Source: Cyanobium sp. FACHB-13342
GTDB lineage: Bacteria > Cyanobacteriota > Cyanobacteriia > PCC-6307 > Cyanobiaceae
Assembly: GCF_014697415.1 (NCBI RefSeq)
Contig: NZ_JACJRT010000007.1
Span: 186,001-250,000, forward strand
Length of the DNA: 64,000 nucleotides
Reading direction: 5' to 3'
The notes below the pieces were generated by a model. The model ran no database searches. It saw only the letters and a list, made by a program, of their open reading frames with translations, and had not been told where the DNA came from. The number at the start of each line of letters is the position of its first letter. Within the stretch, counting starts at the first letter, position 1. Shown one piece after another: positions 42,329-49,354 of this stretch. The position numbers were made by a program, and so were the translations under genes.

Positions 42329-42359
42329 TTGACTCTCCAGTAGCTGCAGACCTCAGGCT
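42329..42359 (+). promoter_or_regulatory. MerR-type promoter before the glutaredoxin-MauE gene
   Basis: TTGACT (42329-42334), exactly 19 bases of spacer with the dyad CTCCAG-TAG-CTGCAG, then CAGGCT (42354-42359). The -35 box, the CTCC after it and the CAGGCT at the -10 position are the same as in the promoter at 44430-44460. It lies between divergent chrA and the glutaredoxin-MauE gene and reads toward the latter. Confidence 0.65.
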
Positions 42360-42386
42360 GGAGGGATCCTGTCCTCCCCGTCGTCC

Positions 42387-43112
42387 ATGGCCGCCACCAG
42401 CCTCCATGCCGTCCGCCTGTACCGGATGGATCTGCCGGACCACCCTTGTCCCTGGGGCCTGCGGGCCGTGCGCCTCTTGCAGGAGCGGCACATTCCCTTT
42501 GAGGACCATCGCCTCACCAGCACTGAGGCGGTGGACTCCTTCAAAGCGGCCCAGGGGGTGGCGACCACGCCCCAGATCTTTGCCGGCCCTGAGCGGATTG
42601 GCGGGTACACCGAGCTGGCCGCACGGCTCGGCGTCCGGCCGGAAACGGCCGTGATCTCCTACACGCCGGTGGTGGCGGTGTTCAGCACTGCGGCCCTGAT
42701 GGCGCTGGCGCTGAGCGCCGGGGTGAGCGGCTTCATGGGGTTCGCCATCTGCCTGCTGGCCATGCTCAAGCTGATGGATGTGGACGCGTTTGCGGCCAGC
42801 TTCCGCAAGTACGACCTGCTCAGCCAGCGTTGGCGGCCCTGGGGTCGCCTCTACCCAGGTATTGAGCTGCTGGTGGGCCTCGGCGTGTTGCTCCAACCCG
42901 AGCCCGCCGCCGCTTCCCAGCTGGTGGGCGCCGTAGCTGTGTGGCTTGGGGCGATGGGGATGGTGTCGGTGGGCAAGGCGGTGTTCAGCGATCACTTGGC
43001 GCTCAACTGCGCCTGTGTGGGCGGCAACTCAAAAACACCCCTTGGGGTGGTGAGTTTCGCCGAGAACCTGATCATGGCCGCCATGGGGGCCGTGATGCTC
43101 GCCGGCCGCTGA
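42387..43112 (+). CDS. Glutaredoxin-MauE fusion membrane protein
   Basis: The 241-residue protein has a glutaredoxin-like N-terminal domain (HAVRLYRMDLPDHPCPWGLR, with CPWG instead of CPYC; VATTPQIFAGPERIGGYTEL). Four membrane helices of the MauE/DoxX type follow (about 92-240) with the cysteine pair NCACVGGN. MauE-like proteins deliver reductant across the membrane. The fusion suggests redox transfer linked to metal or mercury-type detoxification. A MerR-type promoter lies directly upstream. Confidence 0.82.
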   Translation: MAATSLHAVRLYRMDLPDHPCPWGLRAVRLLQERHIPFEDHRLTSTEAVDSFKAAQGVATTPQIFAGPERIGGYTELAARLGVRPETAVISYTPVVAVFSTAALMALALSAGVSGFMGFAICLLAMLKLMDVDAFAASFRKYDLLSQRWRPWGRLYPGIELLVGLGVLLQPEPAAASQLVGAVAVWLGAMGMVSVGKAVFSDHLALNCACVGGNSKTPLGVVSFAENLIMAAMGAVMLAGR

Positions 43113-43119
43113 GCGGCGA

Positions 43120-43404
43120 TCAGGCTCGGGTCCGGCTGCTGGAGAGGAGCATGGCAGTCCCGGAAACAATCACCACCAGGGTGAGGACACCCAGGAGCAA
43201 CGAGTAATACGGCTGCAGGTTGATCGGCCCAAACCGGCCGGTGTGGATCTTGACCAGCCAGAAGGCATCGATTCCCTGCTCCAGCAACAGGCTGTAAAGC
43301 GAGCCACTGGCCGCCGTGAGCAGCAGGGGGGCAGCCGCCAGGGGCACCACTACTCGGTGGGCGCGGCGGAACCTGGCGTTGAGGGCGCGCGGCATCGGCA
43401 TCAT
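43120..43404 (-). CDS. Two-TM membrane protein
   Basis: The 94-residue protein has spans VVVPLAAAPLLLTAASGSLY (about 18-37) and YYSLLLGVLTLVVIVSGTAM (about 66-85), joined by a loop with IHTGRFGPINLQP. The loop pattern resembles PepSY-type small membrane proteins. Its start overlaps the stop of the DUF3721-like gene (ATGA), so the two are co-translated. Confidence 0.55.
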   Translation of the reverse strand: MMPMPRALNARFRRAHRVVVPLAAAPLLLTAASGSLYSLLLEQGIDAFWLVKIHTGRFGPINLQPYYSLLLGVLTLVVIVSGTAMLLSSSRTRA

Positions 43405-43655
43405 TCCTGCCGCAGCTCCTTGTGCAGCATCGCCTCACCGCTGCAGGGCATCCACAGTCCGTTGGTCTGGTGTGTGCCTTTGCAGCCGAGCTCCTTGGCC
43501 CGCTGCTCCGCTTCTGCCTGGGTCTTGTACATGCCCTTGGCATGGGCCAGGGCCTGGTTGGGCAGCTGCAGAACAGACAACAGTGCCAAGGCACCAACCG
43601 CGAAATGTTGCTTGCGGATCCAATGGATCCGAACCTGTGAGAACAGGTAGGCCAT
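43401..43655 (-). CDS. Secreted DUF3721-like protein
   Basis: The 84-residue protein has a basic start, a signal-like segment (HFAVGALALLSVLQLPNQAL) and the cyanobacterial DUF3721 pattern AKGMYKTQAEAEQRAKELGC followed by KGTHQTNGLWMPCSGE. The two conserved cysteines probably form a disulfide or bind metal. ATG 43655 is chosen because the signal peptide follows. It is coupled to the two-TM gene and lies downstream of the DUF305 gene in the same direction. Confidence 0.72.
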   Translation of the reverse strand: MAYLFSQVRIHWIRKQHFAVGALALLSVLQLPNQALAHAKGMYKTQAEAEQRAKELGCKGTHQTNGLWMPCSGEAMLHKELRQE

Positions 43656-43686
43656 CTGGAGAGGATTGACAGGACGCGGGTGGTGA

Positions 43687-44400
43687 TCAGAAGGAGAAAA
43701 GTGCATCGAACTGGTAGTACTCAGGCTTGTCGAGCCCGTCATGCCTGAGCATGCGGCGCAGCTGGAGAATCTCGCGGCGTTGGGCGACGATGATCTGTCG
43801 CGCCAGGCGTTGGATGGTGGGGTTGCTGCTCTTCTTGAGCGCATCGTGAGCCATCACCAGCGCACCGCCGTGATGGGCGATCATCCCTTCCAGAAACCAG
43901 GTGACGCGGTTGTCCTTTGTTGGCGTGGAGCCCGTCATCTGCATCGCCTGAATCTGGGCAGCACTCATGCGCTCAAGGCTTCCCATGCTGTTGGGATCCC
44001 CACCGGCCTTCAGGGCCACGGGATAGACGGGGGCCTCGGGATACCAGGCCTTACGCCATTGCCCCATCGCCTTGACCTCCTGGGCCTGATCCCGCCAGAT
44101 GTCCTTCCCCAGCGAGCCCACACCGGGCACACCGATGTCGAAGACAAACTCACTCATCCGCAGCGCGCCGGTGTGGTGCTGGACCATCGCATCGAGCCAG
44201 CGCAGGTCATAGGTGCTTCCCGCTGGGCCCACGTCATGGTTGTGGGCGCTGTGATCCATGGGTGTGGCAGCCGGCGCTGATCCCGGCGCGGGAGCCGGAA
44301 CAGCCATCTGATGGTGTTGATGGGGATCCATCTGGGCCAGGGCCGGAGCTGTAGCCCCAAGCAGGCCCAGCAGGGCAGTGGAGACGGCGGCGAGTCGCAT
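43687..44400 (-). CDS. DUF305 protein, periplasmic
   Basis: The 237-residue protein has a signal peptide (RLAAVSTALLGLLGATAPAL) and a His/Met-rich mature start (MDPHQHHQMAVP, MDHSAHNHD). Two DUF305-type units follow: WLDAMVQHHTGALRMSEFVF and FLEGMIAHHGGALVMAHDAL. The His and Met richness suits copper or silver binding in the periplasm. ATG 44400 is preferred because the alternative at 44427 would overlap the promoter. A CueR-like promoter lies just upstream. Confidence 0.85.
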   Translation of the reverse strand: MRLAAVSTALLGLLGATAPALAQMDPHQHHQMAVPAPAPGSAPAATPMDHSAHNHDVGPAGSTYDLRWLDAMVQHHTGALRMSEFVFDIGVPGVGSLGKDIWRDQAQEVKAMGQWRKAWYPEAPVYPVALKAGGDPNSMGSLERMSAAQIQAMQMTGSTPTKDNRVTWFLEGMIAHHGGALVMAHDALKKSSNPTIQRLARQIIVAQRREILQLRRMLRHDGLDKPEYYQFDALFSF

Positions 44401-44429
44401 GAAAACAGCAGGGGAAACGTCCAGCATTT

Positions 44430-44460
44430 AGCCTGCACCCTCCAGCGGGGGGAGAGTCAA
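44430..44460 (-). promoter_or_regulatory. CueR-like MerR promoter in the DUF305/MerR divergent gap
   Basis: Read leftward: TTGACT (44460-44455), a 19-base spacer containing the dyad CTCCCCCCGCTGGAG, then CAGGCT (44435-44430). The spacer resembles the E. coli CueR site at copA (CTTCCCCTTGCTGGAAGG) in length and in the central CCC..GCTGG. It faces the DUF305 gene; the MerR gene starts at 44461 in the other direction. Confidence 0.72.
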
Positions 44461-44871
44461 GTGGCTGCGCGACATCCAGCGGGCCTGCTGCCCGGGGCGC
44501 TCGAAAAGATCGGCGCGGTGGCCAGCCGCTCGGGCCTGACGGTCAAAACCATTCGCTTCTACTGCGACGAGGGCTTGATTCAGCCGAGCAGCCGCAGCGA
44601 GGGCGGCTACCGCCTGTTTGATGAGGGCGTCTTCGCTGAACTCGCCCTGATCCGCACCCTGCGGGCGATGGAGATCTCACTGCCGGATGTGCGCCGGATC
44701 CTCGAGGCGCGGCGTTCAGGCATCTGCACCTGCAGTGATCTGAAGGCACGGATCCGCAGCAAGGCCGGCGAGATCGGCGAGAAGATCGTCGCGATGCAGA
44801 ACCTCCAATCTGAACTGTTTGGCCTGCTCAACAGCTGGGAAGCCTGCGGCGGCAAAACTCCAGGTTCATGA
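44461..44871 (+). CDS. MerR-family regulator, copper-type candidate
   Basis: The 136-residue protein starts at GTG 44461. It has the MerR winged helix (KIGAVASRSGLTVKTIRFYC then DEGLIQPSSRSEGGYRLFDE) and a dimerisation helix. The C-terminal region has CTCSDLKARIRSKAGEIGEK and EACGGKTPG. The CxC and a later Cys could bind a metal ion. The GTG directly abuts the promoter element, so its own transcript must start inside or upstream of it, as in divergent MerR loci. The metal is not certain. Confidence 0.8.
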   Translation: MAARHPAGLLPGALEKIGAVASRSGLTVKTIRFYCDEGLIQPSSRSEGGYRLFDEGVFAELALIRTLRAMEISLPDVRRILEARRSGICTCSDLKARIRSKAGEIGEKIVAMQNLQSELFGLLNSWEACGGKTPGS

Positions 44872-44896
44872 CCGTGATGAGGCGCTGTGCTGGCGC

Positions 44897-45102
44897 TCAG
44901 TGTTCGCGGGGGGCCAACTGGCGCACTGACTCCCCAACTGGATGGATTGTTTCCAGCTGCAGGGTGCTCTTCCGAACCCCCAGCCGTGCCAACTGCTGCT
45001 GCGCCAGGATCAGCAGTTGATCACGACTGAGCCCTTCCGCCGTCAGTTGCTGAGGATTGATAACCACGTGGGCGGTGAGTGCGGCGCGCGAGGTGCCCAA
45101 CC
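44897..45102 (-). pseudogene. C-terminal fragment of a cation diffusion facilitator
   Basis: About 65 codons encode a pattern like the cytoplasmic C-terminal domain of CDF metal exporters: LGTSRAALTAHVVINPQQLT, LILAQQQLARLGVRKSTLQL, then a short tail. No membrane domain precedes it. Instead the sequence joins a NUDIX-like start at about 45100 in another frame. It is a leftover of a deleted Zn/Co exporter gene. Confidence 0.6.
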
Positions 45103-45210
45103 GAACAGTCCCAAGCAACCGGGCGCGACGATGTTGGGGATCTCGTCGCGCAGCTGCATCAGCCAGCGGCCATCCTGCTGCAGCATGGCCAGGGCGATTT
45201 CAACGGCCAT
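45100..45210 (-). pseudogene. N-terminal fragment of a NUDIX hydrolase
   Basis: From ATG 45210 the frame reads AVEIALAMLQQDGRWLMQLR then DEIPNIVAPGCLGLFG, the usual NUDIX start up to just before the GGHLE/NUDIX box. At that point the sequence changes to a CDF remnant in another frame and stops at 45043. The catalytic box is lost. Confidence 0.6.
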
Positions 45211-45219
45211 GGCTCGGGC

Positions 45220-45486
45220 TCAGGCTGCGGCCGGCCGGCGCCGCTGCGTGGCATAGACCGCTGCTCCACCAGCCGCCAGCACCAAGCCACCGCTGATGGC
45301 CAGGAACACCAGGGTCTGCACCAACAGCAGCAAGATCCCCAAGGCCGAGCCAGCCGCGATCTGCACCCTTGCCTTGATCAGCAGGGTGAGCAGCAGCAGC
45401 ACGGTGGCCTTGAGGGCCAGCACCTTGGCCGTGCTGAGCGGGCAAAAGGGGTTGAACAACACAGCCAGGCCACGACGTGAACCCAT
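45220..45486 (-). CDS. Small membrane protein
   Basis: The 88-residue protein has a polar start (GSRRGLAVLFNPFCPLS) and two membrane spans: VLALKATVLLLLTLLIKARV (about 21-40) and LLLLVQTLVFLAISGGLVLA (about 53-72). A basic tail (ATQRRRPAAA) completes it. ATG 45486 gives the natural start. The family is not recognised. It lies directly upstream of the NUDIX remnant and may once have been its operon partner. Confidence 0.5.
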   Translation of the reverse strand: MGSRRGLAVLFNPFCPLSTAKVLALKATVLLLLTLLIKARVQIAAGSALGILLLLVQTLVFLAISGGLVLAAGGAAVYATQRRRPAAA

Positions 45487-45506
45487 GCTGGCGGGCTGAA
45501 AGCGTC

Positions 45507-45803
45507 TCAGTGGGTTGTTTTCAGACGCAGCGGTTGCGGCGGGCTCCACTGCGGTTCACAGGCCCGCCAGCCCTGCTGCCGTTTTTGCTGCCAGAGCTTG
45601 ATCGCCTGCTCCCGCGTCAGCTCCTTGCGACGTTTCAGGAGGGGTGCCGCCTGCCCGGGAATCAACTCCCCAAGCGTCACCTCCAGGCTCTGGCTCCAGC
45701 GGTCGTAGCGGCGCGGCTGGAAATGCAGGACCTGACGGCCATCACTGATCCAGCCCTCCTGCGGGGAAAGCGGCGGTCGGCCGTGCCTGCCCGTCACGTT
45801 CAT
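45507..45803 (-). CDS. DUF1651-like cyanobacterial protein
   Basis: The 98-residue protein has the DUF1651 pattern: EGWISDGRQVLHFQPRRYDR near the start, then ELIPGQAAPLLKRRKELTRE and QAIKLWQQKRQQGWRACEPQ. Such proteins are common in picocyanobacterial genomic islands. Their function is unknown to me. It is 7 bp from the next small Cys-containing gene in the same direction. Confidence 0.75.
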   Translation of the reverse strand: MNVTGRHGRPPLSPQEGWISDGRQVLHFQPRRYDRWSQSLEVTLGELIPGQAAPLLKRRKELTREQAIKLWQQKRQQGWRACEPQWSPPQPLRLKTTH

Positions 45804-45810
45804 CGGCCGT

Positions 45811-46071
45811 TCAAGCCACCTCAGGCGCCCAGCCTTGTTGACGCGTCATGTCATCGGTCCAACCCTGACAGCGGCTGGTGAGATGCTCGCCATGGGCGAT
45901 CAACCCTTGGTGCAGCTGGCAGGTGAGCACCGGGATGCAGTTCACCCCGGCGTGGTGGCGAAACCAGTGGCAGGTCATGCAGACCTTGCGGCTACGGGTC
46001 TTCACCAGCACCTCGCTGTCGAGATAAGGCCACTCCTCGATTGGGTTTTCAAGCCTGGGCGCAAGGGCCAT
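45811..46071 (-). CDS. Small cysteine-containing cyanobacterial protein
   Basis: The 86-residue protein has RKVCMTCHWFRHHAGVNCIP, then TCQLHQGLIAHGEHLTSRCQ and GWTDDM. The spaced Cys and His residues suggest a zinc or iron-sulfur site or redox role. ATG 46071 is chosen over 46095. I do not recognise a named family. It is the leftward partner of the DUF1651-like gene. Confidence 0.55.
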   Translation of the reverse strand: MALAPRLENPIEEWPYLDSEVLVKTRSRKVCMTCHWFRHHAGVNCIPVLTCQLHQGLIAHGEHLTSRCQGWTDDMTRQQGWAPEVA

Positions 46072-46189
46072 AGACCGAGACGAGGGAACATCCACGACCG
46101 ACTCCAGATGCGTACGTCTGTACTAGCACGCATTGCTGGGGTTGGCGGCCGCATCCCTTGAGCCTGAATACGGTTCAGGCAAAGGATGC

Positions 46190-46390
46190 GTGTCGATGCT
46201 CCGCGAACTCGTGCTGGCCATTGGCATCCCCCTGCTGGTGCTGCTGCTGGCGGTGCTGGCCCTGGAGCAGTGGCGTGATCAGCTGCCGGCCTGGCTGAAG
46301 CGGTTGGCCGAGCGCCCGTCCTGGCTTTGGAACACCGGCATCGGGCTGATCATCGGCCTGTCGCTGCTGCGCTGGCTGCTGCAGCGCTGA
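46190..46390 (+). CDS. Small two-TM membrane protein at the cargo edge
   Basis: The 66-residue protein (GTG 46190, or ATG 46196) has spans VLAIGIPLLVLLLAVLALEQ and NTGIGLIIGLSLLRWLLQR, joined by a basic loop (QLPAWLKRLAERPSW). It is convergent with the Rad52-like gene, 3 bp away, and marks the right edge of the metal cargo. No function can be assigned. Confidence 0.5.
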   Translation: MSMLRELVLAIGIPLLVLLLAVLALEQWRDQLPAWLKRLAERPSWLWNTGIGLIIGLSLLRWLLQR

Positions 46391-46393
46391 TGC

Positions 46394-47161
46394 TCAGGCC
46401 GTCAGCGCCTGGCGTTGGCCCGCAGGGTGCAGCGATCGGTGCGACACCAGAAACGCTTCGATCCAGTCGTGGTGACGCCGCTGGCAGATCCGATCGGCGA
46501 TCGAAGGGGCATCAGCTGGCACCTGGAACCGCTTGCGGAACGCCTTGGTGAAGCCCTCCAGCTCCGGGCGAGGCAGGCCCCGCACCGTGGCAAGAATCTG
46601 CTGGACGGTTTCCGGATCGAGGGGATCCAGACCCACCTCGGCCGTGGGCTCGGCAGCAGTGCTGTTGCGTTGAGAAGCCGGTGCTTGGCGGGCTGATGTG
46701 GGAGCAGTTGAGCTGGTGACCTCCCGCTGCTGCTTGTCGTAGAGCGCCAGGCCAAAGGGATTGCCAAAAGTCATCAGGGCCCGCTTCATGGCATCGGTCT
46801 CGGCCTCCTTGAGTGCGGACTCATGGGCCTGGCCCAGGTCAGCGTCGATGCCGTGGCCGGCACCGCTGCCTTCTCGGATGACATCCCCGACACGGATACG
46901 AACGCGAGCGGTGTAGGTGACACCCCAGCCGGCGCGGTTGCTGCTGCCCAGAGTGCGCTCCCGCTCAGAGACGCACTGCACGCCGATGGTTTCGCGCTGC
47001 CAGCCATCGAAGCCAAAGATTCGATTCGCCTCCGCGATGGCTTGCCATCCCTCCAGGTAGGCCAGGGAGCGACCAGCCTGGCTGCGGGTCTGGACCTTGG
47101 CGCGATCAAGGGGTGCGGAGAGAGCAGCGATCTGCTCAGTGGAGAAGACAGCGGGGGCCAT
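46394..47161 (-). CDS. Rad52-family single-strand annealing protein
   Basis: The 255-residue protein has the Rad52/Rad22 fold pattern: SLAYLEGWQAIAEANRIFGF (about 32-51), GVTYTARVRIRVGDVIREGS, GHGIDADLGQAHESALKEAE and TDAMKRALMTFGNPFGLALY (about 122-141). A linker leads to a C-terminal domain (about 188-240) that matches the end of the ERF-like protein at 8684-9403. Rad52-type phage proteins anneal complementary ssDNA. It is the last gene of the leftward right-end operon. Confidence 0.9.
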   Translation of the reverse strand: MAPAVFSTEQIAALSAPLDRAKVQTRSQAGRSLAYLEGWQAIAEANRIFGFDGWQRETIGVQCVSERERTLGSSNRAGWGVTYTARVRIRVGDVIREGSGAGHGIDADLGQAHESALKEAETDAMKRALMTFGNPFGLALYDKQQREVTSSTAPTSARQAPASQRNSTAAEPTAEVGLDPLDPETVQQILATVRGLPRPELEGFTKAFRKRFQVPADAPSIADRICQRRHHDWIEAFLVSHRSLHPAGQRQALTA

Positions 47162-47257
47162 GGCGGTGCTCCGAGATGAGGAGGGTTGGAGATCGGTCTT
47201 GAGAGATGTGGACCCGCCCGTGCAGCAGGCCCATGTCGACGGGGGGCTCTGCCCCCC

Positions 47258-47911
47258 TCAGTGGATGCGCCAGCTGCGGCGGGAGAGGAGCTGGGCGCCG
47301 GTGATCTGGCGGCCGGCCTTGAGGGCTTCCTTGATGGCTGCCTTGTCGGGCTTGCTGGTGGTGGTGACGGCGAGCCATTCGGAATCGAGGGCCTGCTCGT
47401 CGTCGATCACGACGGCCGTGGATTTGCGGCTGCTGAGCTCGTGGTTCGGGAACGAGAACCGGGTGGCGCTGGGCTGCAGCTGGGTGAGGACAAAGATCAG
47501 CGACTCCTCAAGGGCATCGGCTCGGCCTGCATCGGAGCGGGCCAGATCGCTGAGGCGCTTGGCCTGCTGCTGGCGGTAAGCGGCCTGGCCACGCAGGTGT
47601 TCGATCACCCAGCAGGTGGCATCGGCCTTAGCGGCCAGGGCCGCCTTGTTTCCCTCTTCTGCAAGGAGTGCCGCCTCTAGCTCAGTCAGAGCCAGGGCAC
47701 GCTGTTCGGGGTCATCGGTTTCGAGCTGTTCGGCCAGCTGGCCGATCGCGGTGGTGAGCTCTTGGGCCTCGATGCCCAGCTGCCAGAGAGAGCCTGATCG
47801 CTCCAGAGAGCAGGCCGGACCTGCCGCTGAGGGAGCCGACTCCAGGACAGCAGTCGCACCGTGAGGTGCGCTTGGCAGCGCAGTGGCGGGGATGGGAGTG
47901 AGAACAGCCAT
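47258..47911 (-). CDS. Siphovirus Gp157-family protein
   Basis: The 217-residue protein has a long helical middle (about 40-145) and the family C-terminus: SFPNHELSSRKSTAVVIDDE then QALDSEWLAVTTTSKPDKAA and IKEALKAGRQITGAQLLSRR. Gp157 proteins occur in phage recombination operons and were linked to phage resistance in Streptococcus. ATG 47911 is chosen because upstream frame sequence is a shadow. It lies between the SLOG and Rad52 genes, a common context for the family. Confidence 0.85.
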   Translation of the reverse strand: MAVLTPIPATALPSAPHGATAVLESAPSAAGPACSLERSGSLWQLGIEAQELTTAIGQLAEQLETDDPEQRALALTELEAALLAEEGNKAALAAKADATCWVIEHLRGQAAYRQQQAKRLSDLARSDAGRADALEESLIFVLTQLQPSATRFSFPNHELSSRKSTAVVIDDEQALDSEWLAVTTTSKPDKAAIKEALKAGRQITGAQLLSRRSWRIH

Positions 47912-47970
47912 GAGGGTGTGGGGAATGAATGGACCAGATACAGAACGGAGCGCCGATAGGGCGGAAGGCT

Positions 47971-48489
47971 TCAGGAGCGGGCGGAGGCAGGAACAGCCCA
48001 GAGCCCAGCCGAGGGGCTGACTTGCGCAACCGAGATCGGCACTGGAGATCGGGCGGCCATGCTCCGGGCCTGCTGCACCAGCGAGGCGGTACCTGCGCCG
48101 CCGGGGAAGGCCACCACCAGCACCGAAGCGATCGAGCCGGGGGAGGTGTGAGCCTCCGCTCGGGCAATGGCCTGCTGGAGCAGCTCGCGATTGCGGATTG
48201 GCCCGGCGGCCCGGCCGTGGCGCTCCCACTGGGCCGGCATCACCAGAGACGACCAGCCCAGCTGGTGAGCAGCACGGCCGATGGCGGCATCGGCGCCACG
48301 GGCACCGCCATGGAGCAGCAGGTGCACCAGCCGGCCGCCGCTACGGGCGAGCAGCTCAGCGGCAACCCGTTGATGGGGCCAGGCCAGATCACGGCCGCCA
48401 CCAGCCGCGATCACAAGCGAGTAAGCAGAGCCCGAACGTGGCTCGAGTGAATGACAAATAGCCATGGAATCAGCTGCCAAAAGTGACAA
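47971..48489 (-). CDS. YspA-like SLOG-domain protein (DUF2493 type)
   Basis: The 172-residue protein has a nucleotide-binding SLOG pattern: SLVIAAGGGRDLAWPHQ, VHLLLHGGARGADAAIGRAA, IRNRELLQQAIARAEAH and LVVAFPGGAGTASLVQQAR. YspA-like proteins may sense or process nucleotide-derived ligands such as ADP-ribose, and they are frequent in phages. ATG 48465 is an alternative start. It heads the leftward operon that reads inward from attR. Confidence 0.78.
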   Translation of the reverse strand: MSLLAADSMAICHSLEPRSGSAYSLVIAAGGGRDLAWPHQRVAAELLARSGGRLVHLLLHGGARGADAAIGRAAHQLGWSSLVMPAQWERHGRAAGPIRNRELLQQAIARAEAHTSPGSIASVLVVAFPGGAGTASLVQQARSMAARSPVPISVAQVSPSAGLWAVPASARS

Positions 48490-49271
48490 CTGATCGGGGC
48501 ATCACAACCGCTCAGAGATACGCGGCTTTGATGGCGAGATCAGGGGATGAGGTTGCCGCAGGCGATGGGCTCGGGGCCTTTGGCGCAACCCTTATTCTAC
48601 CAGTACAGATGCACTCTGGAGGCAGTAGAGCCACTGCGATGCAATGGATCTACGAAAAGCTGAGCTCCATAGAGGAGCCCCGGCTCGCTGAGAATCAAGA
48701 CCATCAGATCTGAGCCGAATCAACCCGCCCCGCCGCGCAGCTGCGAGAGAATCGCTGGGGCCCCTATGGCAGCTACCGCCGGTGAGCAGCCCCTAGGCCA
48801 CCGCAGCCGCGGGAGAGCAGCTGAGCCCGCCACCCCACACCGGCCCCGGCGCGGAGGGCGGCGGCGGCTGGCCGATACACGCCACGGCACTGCCGTGGCA
48901 CGCTGAAGGACGGCCGCTGCCGAACGGAGCCTTGCCGGTGCCCGCAGAACTTTTGGCACGGCTGACATCGGCAAGCCGGACGCTGTGGAGAAGAGCGCTC
49001 AAAGCGGATTGGTGACTTGGCGCCGCACATCGACAGGGCCACTTCCGCGGGAACCTTGATTAAGCCCTCGCCTTGCTCAAGGAACCGGCCCTTCCATTGA
49101 ATAAGGGGGAGGGGGAGTTAGCGCATCCAGCACAGCTCTCTAGCCCCGCCGCAGCCTCCGGGGCGCATGTGCGCATGCCTCTCCAATCCCCTCTATCGAG
49201 CAGCTGCCCTGGAAGCAGCTGCTCGAAGCCCAGAGATTCCCCAGGCGCCCGGAGCGCGGGAAACCAGAAAA
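48490..49271. other. Gene-poor region before attR
   Basis: This 780-bp stretch has several short overlapping frames but none with a recognisable protein pattern, so I annotate no gene. It must contain the promoter of the leftward YspA-Gp157-Rad52 operon. It also holds a perfect palindrome at 48881-48899. Confidence 0.5.
48881..48899. repeat. Perfect 19-bp palindrome
   Basis: GCCACGGCACTGCCGTGGC has 9-bp arms and a single central base. It lies in the gene-poor region between the right-end operon and attR. It could be an operator, a terminator stem or part of a replication or packaging site; nothing decides between these. Confidence 0.4.
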
Positions 49272-49293
49272 ACTTCTCACATAACTTCTCACA
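49272..49293 (+). repeat. Right candidate integrase arm-type repeats
   Basis: ACTTCTCACATA (49272-49283) is followed directly by ACTTCTCACA (49284-49293), a 12-bp-period direct repeat. It has the same core and period as 4261-4283 near the integrase and lies 61 bp inside attR. Confidence 0.55.
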
Positions 49294-49330
49294 CCCAAAG
49301 CACTAGAGCCACAACCGCCAGATGCAGCAA

Positions 49331-49351
49331 GGGATTACAGTGATTACACCC
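49331..49351 (+). repeat. GATTACA direct repeat next to attR
   Basis: GATTACAGTGATTACA (about 49333-49348), framed by GG and CC, is a 9-bp-period repeat that ends just before the attR core. It resembles the iteron-like arm at 16236-16251 (GTTACAGCGTTACAGC, also framed by GGG and CACCC). It may bind the same protein. Confidence 0.4.
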
Positions 49352-49354
49352 TGA

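Noticed and set aside
48483-48713. 76-codon rightward frame upstream of the right-end operon
   Set aside because: No domain, overlaps the YspA-like gene start and lies where that operon's promoter must be. Not supported as a gene.
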